Below are positions 16,381 to 24,800 of a stretch of 48,338 nt of DNA, piece after piece (within the stretch, counting starts at the first letter, position 1; each line of letters starts with the position of its first letter). Source of the DNA: Campylobacterales bacterium (GTDB taxonomy: Bacteria; Campylobacterota; Campylobacteria; Campylobacterales; Hydrogenimonadaceae). The translations under genes were made by a program, and so were the position numbers. The stretch spans positions 1 to 48,338 of the forward strand of contig JALWMA010000065.1 in assembly GCA_027081015.1 (NCBI GenBank), in the 5' to 3' direction. The notes beneath the pieces were generated by a model. The model made no database searches. It had not been told where the DNA came from and saw only the letters and a list, made by a program, of their open reading frames with translations.

Positions 16381-17282
16381 CAGAACACCACCTTCTCTTT
16401 GCATACGGAGATGTTGTTGTCTACAACCCTTTCGCCCGCACACAGTTTTATGCGAATGACGTCGCCGTCCTGCCTGAACTTGAACGTGGTGACGTTCTCC
16501 ACCAGAAGGTTTTTGAATACATTTTGTGCCGTATCGAATCGTTCGCCGCTCCATGGCTGGTAGTTCCAGTAGAGCACAAGGTCGCAACCGTTCGTACAGT
16601 TGAGCGGATCCGGCGCTATGGCATAGGCTGTCCAAACAAGCTTGTAGCGCTCATAGATCTCTTCGGGTGTGATGGTATCTGTTATCTGGAAGCTGGTGTC
16701 ATCTATGATTCCTATATTATATACATAATCACTACTGTTTCCGTACCAGCCATATTTTGAGATATTAAAATCACCCCAGGTATCAGGAAATATTATGGCG
16801 GCGTCGGCTATGGAGGATAAACTGTTGGAAAGGTCGGCTATTATGGCATCTACACTGTTGAGTTTGCTACCCGGTGTGGAAAGAGCCGTACTCGATGAGG
16901 CATCCAGATCGATGAAACCGCTCCATCCCGGGGTGAAGTAGTTTCTTGTTGCGTTGTATTCACCCTTGAAGCCGGTTTCGTCGTAGCCAATCCATTCGAG
17001 TATCGTGAAACTGTTGTCCATATTCGGGTCTGAAGCCGTAATAAACGAGCTGAAATCCGGCTTTACTCCTATGGCTGAAGACTTTATGCGGTACTGCAGC
17101 CTCTTTGCGATCTGCTCGAGAGCCGTCTCCGTTTTCGTCTGAAGAGAGTTCATCGACCTCGTTATTAGATAGTTTTCATAAATCTTTACATAGACTTCCG
17201 ATCCGATGGCGGCGATTATACCGAAGACCATGATGACGAAAACGAGTTCGACAAGCGTAAATGCCCTTCGCAGTGCTTTCAC
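16380..17282 (-). CDS. Prepilin-like minor pseudopilin (PilW/MshO-like position)
   Basis: A 300-residue protein whose start MKALRRAFTLVELVFVIMVF is a canonical prepilin signal with cleavage before Phe and Glu at mature position 5. The body is polar and rich in Asn, Asp and Thr, with four cysteines (NCTNGCDL; KLCAGERV; SVCKEK) that may form disulfides. Length and place fit PilW, GspJ or MshO-type minor pilins, which help start fibre assembly at the inner membrane. The GTG start overlaps the preceding stop by GTGA, so the four genes are translationally coupled. Confidence 0.8.
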   Translation of the reverse strand: MKALRRAFTLVELVFVIMVFGIIAAIGSEVYVKIYENYLITRSMNSLQTKTETALEQIAKRLQYRIKSSAIGVKPDFSSFITASDPNMDNSFTILEWIGYDETGFKGEYNATRNYFTPGWSGFIDLDASSSTALSTPGSKLNSVDAIIADLSNSLSSIADAAIIFPDTWGDFNISKYGWYGNSSDYVYNIGIIDDTSFQITDTITPEEIYERYKLVWTAYAIAPDPLNCTNGCDLVLYWNYQPWSGERFDTAQNVFKNLLVENVTTFKFRQDGDVIRIKLCAGERVVDNNISVCKEKVVF

Positions 17283-17971
17283 GGCGCGACTCTTCTTGAG
17301 AGATATCCTACTTCGCCTATATTGGCACTGAACGCTACGAGTCTGATCGTATCGCCGTCTTGCGACGTTACGGTAGATGTGATCATCTTTATGCTCGTGG
17401 GCATGTTGATCACCGGGGCGGTGTTTATGGTTCCGTTGATCTCGCTGGCCGTATAGTTTGTCGCGTCGAGGTTGTCGGGAATGTAGGAGACGGTTATCGT
17501 CGAGCTGTATGATCTTTTATAGTCTTCGGAGTTGTTGTTTTCGCTATTTATGAGTACGTTTCCCGCGCTTGTAAGGTCGTCTATATCATCCATGTCACCT
17601 GAATCGCTGCCGAGGGTCGCGGGAGAAGTTGCCCATCTTTGGGTGTTGTAGCACTTTCTTCTCGCTTTGCCTTTGAAGTTGCCGACTCTGCGCCTTCCAT
17701 CAGCGTAATCTATGCACTCAAGCGCAGTTGTGAAGTTCGTATCGAGAATTTTTGCGTAGCTACCATTTATGGTCTCGTCAGTCTGTTGCTCGTCCCATCT
17801 ATAACTCATGATATTGACAACCTGGGTTAGGCCGGCCATGACCGCCTCCTGTCTGAAGGAGGTTTCAACGTTTCTGGTGGTTTCCGTCATTATAAGCGGT
17901 ATGCTCATGAATGCTATACCGATAACTACGATAGAGACGATAAGCTCTATCATAGAAAAGGCACTTCTCAC
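17279..17971 (-). CDS. Prepilin-like minor pseudopilin (PilV/MshD-like position)
   Basis: A 230-residue protein starting VRSAFSMIELIVSIVVIGIAF, a type III prepilin signal with cleavage after Ala and Glu at mature position 5. The rest is polar with two cysteines (ALECIDYAD; RRKCYNTQ). Two adjacent GTG codons could start it; I chose 17971 because AAGGA is seven bases away and it makes a GTGA overlap with the large surface gene, as for the next pair. The role suggested is a minor pilin that joins the complex built with the two following proteins. Confidence 0.8.
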   Translation of the reverse strand: MRSAFSMIELIVSIVVIGIAFMSIPLIMTETTRNVETSFRQEAVMAGLTQVVNIMSYRWDEQQTDETINGSYAKILDTNFTTALECIDYADGRRRVGNFKGKARRKCYNTQRWATSPATLGSDSGDMDDIDDLTSAGNVLINSENNNSEDYKRSYSSTITVSYIPDNLDATNYTASEINGTINTAPVINMPTSIKMITSTVTSQDGDTIRLVAFSANIGEVGYLSRRVAP

Positions 17972-20900
17972 CACTCGATCCTTCTATTCGTACTCCTGCT
18001 GGCATTCGTCTCTACAGTTTTGCCTAGCTTTCCTATGCCGGCCCAATTGCCGGCGACTCCTTCGAATGTTACGTCATAGTATACCCTTCCGTCCGTAAAA
18101 TATCTATGATACCTGAGCCAAGGCTCTGTTCCGACCATAATTCTGGTTTTATGCGGTTTGGTAGTTCCGGTATACTCGATTTTCGGTGAATAGCTTCCAT
18201 TTGGTATGTTATATTCGTTAGTGTCTCTGGTACTGAAGTCGTTGATCTTTATGTCGGTATCGAATGAGGAGAATCTCTTGGTGGCATTCAACTCCGTAAT
18301 GTCACCGTCTCCGTTGCCGTGGTATGGGTTTATCCACCAGTTGACATCGTCTACGCTCTCCCTCCAGCCGTTGGCTTGGGAGATGTTGAAATCGGGGCAG
18401 TTCGTCACAATTGCGTCGCAGTATACTTCCGCATAGATCGGTGTATTTATGCTGTTCTCTTCGGTTCTGTAGTCCGGAGCGTGGAGGCGTCCGTAGTATA
18501 TGAACCTGCTAAACGGCGGGAAACTTATGCCCCCTTTTACCGAACGGTTACTATCCAAATCCGCCTGGTGGTTACAGGGAGTGAAGTCTTTACAAGTTAC
18601 ATTTACATCTTCTATATCTATTTTTACAGGATCTTCTGTGACAGATGAGATTCTGTCTATATTTATCGCCAAAGCTGCATTCGAGACACCTTCACTGAAG
18701 CGGTTGGCCGCTATCGTATCTATATCGTTATTGTCAGTCGTATTGGTTTCGGATGTGTTGATATCGTAGATTCTAAGCAGTGCAGGGGCTGAAAGGGTAT
18801 TTTCGGCCGGATATAGAGTTCTTTTGAAAGTAAGTTCTATATCTTCTGCGTAACATTGTGCCGAGAAATTCTTCAGAAGAGCCCCGTATTTGCCTCGTGC
18901 CGCTATGGGTCCGATTATCTTGATGGACATGTTGTGATCCGTTCTGAGATCGTTCATATATATAAAGTTGTCGTTTGGTGCAGTTATTCCCACACCGCTC
19001 ATATCGAACTTATAAGGTCTGAAACTCAGACTGATGTCTGTGTGAGTCGTATCGAAATTCGAAGAGACAACACACCCTACCATTCCTGATGAGGGTACAC
19101 TGTAGTAGCCGTCATTTGGATAGTTTATGCAGTCCTGCCCCCATCTTCCCGGGTTGTCGACCTTCGTCCACTCCGAATCTCTCAAGGCGAACCTATAGAG
19201 TCCTACGTCGTCATGACTAATTGAGTTTTTCCCGGTGCCGTTCCAAAATATAAGTCTATAGGTTCTGTTGTTGTCGTTGTAGCAGTTGTAGTTTGTCGGA
19301 AAGTTGCTCGTCAACCCAAGAGAGGTCGAGTTCTCTTCTATTGTCCCTGCGGGGTAACTTTCGGCAAAACCCTGTATGTAGCGAAGAGCAGGAGCCTCGC
19401 TTCTATATTGTGTTGCATTGTAGTCTACTGTGTAGTTGTAGTCAGCCGCTATGGCGGCATAGGCATCATAGCTGTTGAATGCAACCCCAACTTTTACTGG
19501 AGCTATGGAACTGTTTTCATCTGATATCACTATTCTATAGCTTTCAGGCCTGATTGAGAAGTTGTCCCTCGAGCAGAGAGGTTTGCCATAGAATTTCCTT
19601 AGGCAGCTATAGCATGTACCCGGGTCTTTGGTACCGTCACAGTCAGTTTTGCATAGGGTGTCGAAAGAGGCGAACTTGTCGTCGTAGAGAGTTTTGTAGC
19701 AGAGCTCGTCTGTCCTGCTTCCGCATGTATTTATGACAAGAGTACTTTTATTGTCTTCAAGGTACCATATTCTGAATGCACTGTTTCTCATTGCCAGTTG
19801 AGTCTGCTGATTTATGGCGTCTGTAAACTCGCTATCGTCGAATCTGGCAAACAGTGGATTTGTGATATTAGAGTCGGGGTTGTTGCACGATGCGTTCGTG
19901 TCACTTCTGAAGAAGTTTACGTTGATCAATTCGACTTCTATATCCGTCGTTATCTTTTTCGTAGTTTCGAAATCTGTATCATAGAAGACACCGTAAACAG
20001 CATATGGTCTACCTGATACCTCCGTTATCAGGTTGTATTTGGTGGGGCTCTCCTTGTCGCTTATGATATTGAAAATCCCCCATTCTGGAGCGTAGAGCGT
20101 GGATGTGGGGCACCTGCTCTCTTCGTTAAGCTCCCTATAGATCGGAACCGGACCGCTGCCGTAGTCTACTGTGAAGTTCACGTCGAATATGAATGAAGTT
20201 TCGAGTTTCGGCTGTGAACTGTTTGTGTCGTAGTCGAAGAGTATGTAGTGGCTCTCGTGGGAGTTCAGAGTGCCTCCCTGCGTGCTCGTCGCGCCGTTTC
20301 CGAAGTAGAGGCTGAAACCGTTTTTACTCTCGTTGTGCACCAAATCCCCGGCAGGCTCATATTCGTTTATGTTGTCCGGTGCGATTGCGGCACTTCCGCT
20401 TCTGTAGGTGAGCATGGATGTATCTTTTACCGATGCGGTGAATTCGGCATTGGTAAGCGGAAAGTCCCCTTCGAGGCTTCTTACGAGCAGGTGGGTCCTA
20501 AGAGGCTTGTCCGGTGCCTGCAGGTGCAGCGTCGTGTTTATATCGTTTGCCGCGCTGTCGAGTACATAGCCGTCTATATCGAAGGTGTAGTCGTAGCAGA
20601 CCGCTGGCTTGTATAGCTCCGCGGAGAAGGCCATCATGCTTGGAGTGATGTAGTCGTTGTTGCTGTACATCTTTATATAGACGGAGTCGATATACTCGTT
20701 TTTGTCCCTGTACTCTTCCATCAGCTCCGAAATATCGTAGTTGTCGACATCCACACCGACATTGTTTATGCTGAGATTGTTGTCGACTCCGTTTACGATG
20801 TCGTCTCTTAAAATGTTGTCGAGTCTCGCGTCGAACATGTTGTCGCGGTTGCCTACATCCGTTCCCTCCTCAAGGCCGGGCATATACTGGTATCCGTCCG

Positions 20901-22569
20901 TCTCTTCGTCGCTTATCTTCATCCAGTCTACGGCATTGTTGTCAGGGGTGCGGCCGTACTTATACTCTCCTTCGCCGGAGAAGACGGAGAGTTGTGCAGC
21001 GATTTTACCCGTTTTCGGCAGCCTGAATCCGCTGATTTTAATAGGGTCGTTGTCGCTGATCGAAATGAAACCGTTATAGATGGAGATGTTTTTTGGAGTA
21101 CCATTTTTGTAGTCCTCCGCATATATTACGACGAGAGACCATCCGCCGAAAGCGCCCGGGCTATCCTCTCTCCCTTCCATCGTGGTAAGGTTCGCTACGG
21201 TAAAGGTGTTTTTCCCGGGAGATATCACCCCTCCAGAAAAGAGCGATGTGACATTCGAGAATGCCGCGTAGGTCTGGCCGTTACTGCTTTCGTACACGTG
21301 GAAAGTGTTGGCCTTTACATCGTTGTAGCCGTATCCGTTTATGTCGAGTTTTATATCCGTCGCACCGGTAGTGGTTATGTCGAATTCGTCTATATCTATA
21401 TTCGTTCCCTCACCGACCTCTATCAGATCGTATGTAGAGCCGTTCTCCGCACCGTAGTGAATGGGGTGCTCTTTGTCTACACTTATGCGCCCCTGCCAGA
21501 AGAGTCCCGCCCACAAAACTCCAGTGGAGGAGTTATAACTGTCCGGAATCATAATATATGAAGAAGTGGAGTTCCAAGTCGAGTTGTCATTGTCTATATC
21601 TAAATATTTGGTTACGTGCATGTTGCTCGTAATATCCTGATAGTCCGTATCTCCGTGACATGTCCCCCCATAGCCGTCTGTAAGTTCGGTAAGGCACAAA
21701 ACGGTATTTCCGGCGATTTTGTAGTCTCCTACAATGTTACGGGAAGCTGGAGGGTTTATAATGTAGAATGGAAGCTCGATACCAGAGGTGAATACTGTAT
21801 TGATCTCTATGTTTGCGGTCGCCGTATCGGAGAGGTTGTTTTCGTCTGTTATAGTGTAAGTAAAGGTGTCAGTGCCTATGTAGCCGGGGTTTGGTGTATA
21901 TGTGAAGTTTCCGTCGGACGAGATTTGGAGGGTTCCATTTGCCGGGTCGGTATACGATGTTACCGCGATATTGGTTCCGGAATCGTTCTTTAGAACATTG
22001 TCTGTAATGGGGTTGTCCGGTGTTCCGAAATAGCTGTCGTCGACTGCGTTGACGATATTGTTGGTGTCGTAGAGGCTTACTACAACATTGTCAATCATGG
22101 CATCTTCGATGTCTGGTGCCGAGACGTCGTAAGAAATCTCAAGTGTCAGCTTCCCTTCACTGTCCGTAGTCGATGTCAGGGAGTAGCTGTTTTTTACATA
22201 ATATGTCTGGCCGTCCGCCCCAGGTAGAGTCTCTCCGTTGACGAGGTATTCACCGTTGGCCGTAACGAATATATAGTCCAATATGTTTTTTGGACCACTT
22301 TCTTCCCATCCGTTTACACCCCAGAAGTCGAAAGTAATGTATACGGTTTTGTTGGCGTTGGACGGTCCGAAGTCGTATGTTTTATTCGCCGGGGTTTTCT
22401 CGGTAGCCATAAATAGTACATGTGATTCTACCGGGCTTCCAATATATTCGATAGATGTACCGTCCCCTGTCCATCCGTTTGCCGATGTCTCGAAATCGTC
22501 TGTAAACGTAATACCCCAGGATATCGTAGACAAAAGAGTTATAATCACCACTGTTCTAAACAATCTCAT
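17968..22569 (-). CDS. Very large exported surface protein (1533 residues) linked to prepilins
   Basis: The protein begins with a signal peptide (MRLFRTVVIITLLSTISWG). Next comes a jelly-roll-like region opening FTDDFETSANGW (about 20-165), then a cadherin-like repeat (about 174-257) with AVDDSYFGTPDNP and the FTYTPNPGYIGTDTFTYTI segment. A module around 300-510 contains GGWSLVVIY, a phrase I associate with other bacterial surface proteins. Further on, CSRDNFSIRPESYRIVIS resembles the FAIRP phrase of MshQ/DUF6701-type proteins. Asn, Asp and Thr are abundant and several cysteine pairs occur. There is no obvious C-terminal membrane anchor; it ends NASRSTNRRIEW. It leads an operon with three prepilins, so a tip adhesin or pilus-associated role is inferred. 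Base composition is more AT-rich than the flanks. Confidence 0.7.
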   Translation of the reverse strand: MRLFRTVVIITLLSTISWGITFTDDFETSANGWTGDGTSIEYIGSPVESHVLFMATEKTPANKTYDFGPSNANKTVYITFDFWGVNGWEESGPKNILDYIFVTANGEYLVNGETLPGADGQTYYVKNSYSLTSTTDSEGKLTLEISYDVSAPDIEDAMIDNVVVSLYDTNNIVNAVDDSYFGTPDNPITDNVLKNDSGTNIAVTSYTDPANGTLQISSDGNFTYTPNPGYIGTDTFTYTITDENNLSDTATANIEINTVFTSGIELPFYIINPPASRNIVGDYKIAGNTVLCLTELTDGYGGTCHGDTDYQDITSNMHVTKYLDIDNDNSTWNSTSSYIMIPDSYNSSTGVLWAGLFWQGRISVDKEHPIHYGAENGSTYDLIEVGEGTNIDIDEFDITTTGATDIKLDINGYGYNDVKANTFHVYESSNGQTYAAFSNVTSLFSGGVISPGKNTFTVANLTTMEGREDSPGAFGGWSLVVIYAEDYKNGTPKNISIYNGFISISDNDPIKISGFRLPKTGKIAAQLSVFSGEGEYKYGRTPDNNAVDWMKISDEETDGYQYMPGLEEGTDVGNRDNMFDARLDNILRDDIVNGVDNNLSINNVGVDVDNYDISELMEEYRDKNEYIDSVYIKMYSNNDYITPSMMAFSAELYKPAVCYDYTFDIDGYVLDSAANDINTTLHLQAPDKPLRTHLLVRSLEGDFPLTNAEFTASVKDTSMLTYRSGSAAIAPDNINEYEPAGDLVHNESKNGFSLYFGNGATSTQGGTLNSHESHYILFDYDTNSSQPKLETSFIFDVNFTVDYGSGPVPIYRELNEESRCPTSTLYAPEWGIFNIISDKESPTKYNLITEVSGRPYAVYGVFYDTDFETTKKITTDIEVELINVNFFRSDTNASCNNPDSNITNPLFARFDDSEFTDAINQQTQLAMRNSAFRIWYLEDNKSTLVINTCGSRTDELCYKTLYDDKFASFDTLCKTDCDGTKDPGTCYSCLRKFYGKPLCSRDNFSIRPESYRIVISDENSSIAPVKVGVAFNSYDAYAAIAADYNYTVDYNATQYRSEAPALRYIQGFAESYPAGTIEENSTSLGLTSNFPTNYNCYNDNNRTYRLIFWNGTGKNSISHDDVGLYRFALRDSEWTKVDNPGRWGQDCINYPNDGYYSVPSSGMVGCVVSSNFDTTHTDISLSFRPYKFDMSGVGITAPNDNFIYMNDLRTDHNMSIKIIGPIAARGKYGALLKNFSAQCYAEDIELTFKRTLYPAENTLSAPALLRIYDINTSETNTTDNNDIDTIAANRFSEGVSNAALAINIDRISSVTEDPVKIDIEDVNVTCKDFTPCNHQADLDSNRSVKGGISFPPFSRFIYYGRLHAPDYRTEENSINTPIYAEVYCDAIVTNCPDFNISQANGWRESVDDVNWWINPYHGNGDGDITELNATKRFSSFDTDIKINDFSTRDTNEYNIPNGSYSPKIEYTGTTKPHKTRIMVGTEPWLRYHRYFTDGRVYYDVTFEGVAGNWAGIGKLGKTVETNASRSTNRRIEW

Positions 22570-22627
22570 TCTCTACTCCTTAGCAAAAAAGACGGATAGG
22601 TTCTTGTCTTCTCGATCCAGCTCTCCT

Positions 22628-22645
22628 ATATTATTAAATTTTATA
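22628..22645 (-). promoter_or_regulatory. Candidate promoter of the surface-protein/prepilin operon
   Basis: On the minus strand the 130-base gap after proC contains TATAAA (22640-22645) and TAATAT (22628-22633), either of which could be a -10 box, followed by a leader with AAGGAG five bases before the ATG. No -35, sigma-28 or sigma-54 consensus is clear. Confidence 0.35.
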
Positions 22646-22699
22646 CCAAAGCAGATGAAAATCAAATTATTTTTCGGATACGGTATTTCTGTTGAATTT

Positions 22700-23455
22700 T
22701 CAACTCTTTTTTGCGATTTCATACGCTCTGGTTACAGCTTTTATAAACGCATCTCTTGCCGCGCTCTCTTCAAGGGCGGAGTAGCCGGCCGCCGTCGTGC
22801 CGCCCGGACTCATGACCTCATCTTTTATGAGTGCCGGATGGCTGTGTGAGATTAGCGGCGCGAAACCTTTGAAGAGACCCTCCACCAGTTTCGTAGCATC
22901 GGCTCTTTTGAGCCCCTCTTTGACGCCGCCGTCGGCCAGGGCTTCGGCAACGAGAGCCAAAAATGCCGGCCCGCTTCCGGCAACGGCGGTCGCTATGTCG
23001 AGCTCCTTTTCGCTATCTACCCACAGGGTCTCACCGATCGATCCGAAGAGGGCTTCGGCTTCATCCCTCTTCGTTTCGGCCCCTGTCAGGGCTGTCATAG
23101 AAGATCTGTAAGCCGCGGCCAGGTTGGGCATGGCCCTGACATAGTTTTCGGCCTTTATACTCTTTTTGAGCTCCTCCAAACCGGTTCCGGCCAATACGGA
23201 GTAGACCGTTTCGGCCTTTCCCTTCAGCTCTGAGGCCGTCTCTTTGAGCGCATGCGGCTTTACGCAAAGAATGAGTGTCTGCCCATCTATCTCATACTTC
23301 CCGAGAAGTGCCGTAGCCGCATGTTTCGCAAGTTGGTTCGTGAAGTGCAGCAGCCTCTCTCCGTCTCTGCCCACGATCGTCAGATCGTGCTCCTCTTCGA
23401 GCCCTTTCGCGAGTGCGAGAGCCATCTTGCCGGGGCCCACTATCGTGATCTTCAT
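22700..23455 (-). CDS. proC: Pyrroline-5-carboxylate reductase
   Basis: Last step of proline synthesis, reducing pyrroline-5-carboxylate with NAD(P)H. The 251-residue product has the Rossmann start ITIVGPGKMALALAKGL, LCVKPHAL, VRAMPNLAA and the C-terminal signature with AGSGPAFLALVAEALADGG and VMSPGGTTAAGYSALEE. It is slightly shorter than typical (about 265-270). It overlaps fliW by ATGA; the proC-fliW pairing is, to my memory, conserved in Campylobacter. Confidence 0.96.
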   Translation of the reverse strand: MKITIVGPGKMALALAKGLEEEHDLTIVGRDGERLLHFTNQLAKHAATALLGKYEIDGQTLILCVKPHALKETASELKGKAETVYSVLAGTGLEELKKSIKAENYVRAMPNLAAAYRSSMTALTGAETKRDEAEALFGSIGETLWVDSEKELDIATAVAGSGPAFLALVAEALADGGVKEGLKRADATKLVEGLFKGFAPLISHSHPALIKDEVMSPGGTTAAGYSALEESAARDAFIKAVTRAYEIAKKS

Positions 23456-23859
23456 GAGAGACTCTCCTCTTTACCCATATATCTTTTCAGAGGTGCCGCT
23501 ATCTCGAAACCGGGGTATTTGTGGTTGTCGAGCACTATCTGTCCCATCAACCCCCTCTCCCTGTTGAAAAGCAGCGGAGCCAGAAAGTTGACATGGGAGT
23601 TTTCCAGCGGAGTGTCCAGTATCATGATATTCAAAACCTCTATCTGTTCCGGAGCTTGAGCCTCCAGGCTTTTCACGGCACTCTCCGGCAGATCGAAGAT
23701 ATAGTCGTTTCTGAGCAGGGAGGGTCTGATCAATATGAAAGAGGGTGCACTCTTGCCCCCTTTGCCGAAAAGTCTGAAGAAGTTTCCGTCGATCGATTCG
23801 AGCGTAACCTCTTTGCACGACTCAAACCCCAAAATAGGGAGGGCAGCTTTGAAATCCAT
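23452..23859 (-). CDS. fliW: Flagellar assembly factor FliW
   Basis: Small protein that binds flagellin and the post-transcriptional regulator CsrA, linking flagellin level to its translation. The 135-residue product has GFESCKEVTLESIDGNFFRL in the first third and the family hallmark LNIMILDTPLENSHVNFLAP with NRERGLMGQIVLDN in the last third. It overlaps proC by four bases. AAAGGA lies nine bases before the ATG. It is divergent from bamD over a 103-base gap. No csrA is visible here. Confidence 0.93.
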   Translation of the reverse strand: MDFKAALPILGFESCKEVTLESIDGNFFRLFGKGGKSAPSFILIRPSLLRNDYIFDLPESAVKSLEAQAPEQIEVLNIMILDTPLENSHVNFLAPLLFNRERGLMGQIVLDNHKYPGFEIAAPLKRYMGKEESLS

Positions 23860-23962
23860 CAGATCGTGTCCTTTAGTGTACTGTGCCTCCGAAAGAGACC
23901 TTTAATGGGTAAGTAATAATATATCGGCTAAAATCTCTCAAAGTTTATCAAAAAGGTCCTGA

Positions 23963-24610
23963 ATGTATAGTATCGTCATTAAAACTATCGTCGCTTTCTT
24001 TCTGTTGCTCTCTGTAGCGGGATGTAGCGGGAAGGGAGAACGAGAGTTCGAAAAGCCGGCACTCTACTGGTACCAGAAGCTTATGCGAAGCGTCGCGGCA
24101 GGCAATCTTGAGAAGGCGGACGACTTCTTTACGTCCCTCGAGAGCGAACATGTCGGCTCCCCTTTGATACCGGAGGCGATGCAGATTCTCGTTCAGGCAC
24201 ATATGGACGAAGAGGAGTACCTGCTGGCAAACTTCTACCTTGACGAGTATATGAAGCGTTACGGAACCTCAAAAAACCGCGATTTTATCGAGTTTATGAA
24301 GATCAAGGCCTCTTTCATGGGGCTAAAGTCTCCGCAAAGAGACCAGGAGCTCATAGAGGAGACCCTTCAAAAGGCGGAAAGATATATTCGCAGCTTTCCC
24401 GACAGTGAATTCAGGCCGTTGGTGCAGACGATAGAGGTCCGCCTTGAGATGACCAGGTTCATGATGAACGAAGAGATCGCAGCTCTTTACGATAGACGCG
24501 GCAAACCCGAAGCCGCACGGATCTACCGGGAGCGCAATGCAAAAAGCTGGATCGAGAGGAAGAGTCTGGTTCCCCCTCCCGAAGGTTGGCTCGAGTGGCT
24601 GTTCGAATAA
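23963..24610 (+). CDS. bamD: Outer membrane assembly lipoprotein BamD
   Basis: Lipoprotein of the BAM complex that folds outer-membrane barrels. The 215-residue product has a lipoprotein signal with lipobox SVAGC (Cys21 by count) and tetratricopeptide-like helices: ALYWYQKLMRSVAAGNLEKA, YLLANFYLDEYMKRYG, and the FPDSEFRPLVQTIEVRLEMTR region typical of BamD. The C-terminal part (after about 180) is short and basic. The AAGG ribosome binding site is seven bases before the ATG. It precedes lon, as I recall in Campylobacter. Confidence 0.88.
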   Translation: MYSIVIKTIVAFFLLLSVAGCSGKGEREFEKPALYWYQKLMRSVAAGNLEKADDFFTSLESEHVGSPLIPEAMQILVQAHMDEEEYLLANFYLDEYMKRYGTSKNRDFIEFMKIKASFMGLKSPQRDQELIEETLQKAERYIRSFPDSEFRPLVQTIEVRLEMTRFMMNEEIAALYDRRGKPEAARIYRERNAKSWIERKSLVPPPEGWLEWLFE

Positions 24611-24621
24611 ACCAAATCGGA

Positions 24622-24700
24622 GATTTCGAAGCTTCAGGGGTTGCAGGGCCGCTCAACCATGCCTAATTACGGGTTTGGCCCGGGATTTGCGCAATGTCGG
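24622..24700. repeat. Dispersed intergenic repeat, copy B (79 bp)
   Basis: Partner of the repeat at 7141-7220, about three quarters identical by eye with the 17-base start and the TTTGGCCCGG block exact. It begins 11 bases after the bamD stop, in the same orientation relative to the upstream gene as copy A. It lies ahead of the lon promoter but ends about 40 bases before its -35 box, so it is more likely tied to the bamD 3' end than to lon initiation. Confidence 0.7.
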
Positions 24701-24742
24701 CGAATAGAGTTTTCCAGCCGTAAGAGCCGACTCAGCGACCAC

Positions 24743-24771
24743 TTGACAAAAGAGGAAAAAGTCACTATATT
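24743..24771 (+). promoter_or_regulatory. Sigma-70 type promoter of lon
   Basis: TTGACA (24743-24748) and TATATT (24766-24771) are separated by exactly 17 bases. The start point would be near 24778, leaving a leader of about 23 bases with GGAGG four bases before the ATG. It is the clearest promoter in the window and unusual for a phylum that often lacks -35 boxes. I do not see a CIRCE or HAIR heat-shock operator. Confidence 0.7.
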
Positions 24772-24800
24772 TAAGAAAAATTTAAAATTTTGGAGGATAT

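Noticed and set aside
18206-21561. Plus-strand frames opposite the large surface gene
   Set aside because: They are many, short and without motifs or good starts; typical antisense frames of a long gene.
24721-24772. Possible heat-shock operator (HAIR or CIRCE) before lon
   Set aside because: ACTCAG and ACTTGA occur near each other but not as the inverted repeats with spacing required for either site; the promoter is ordinary.
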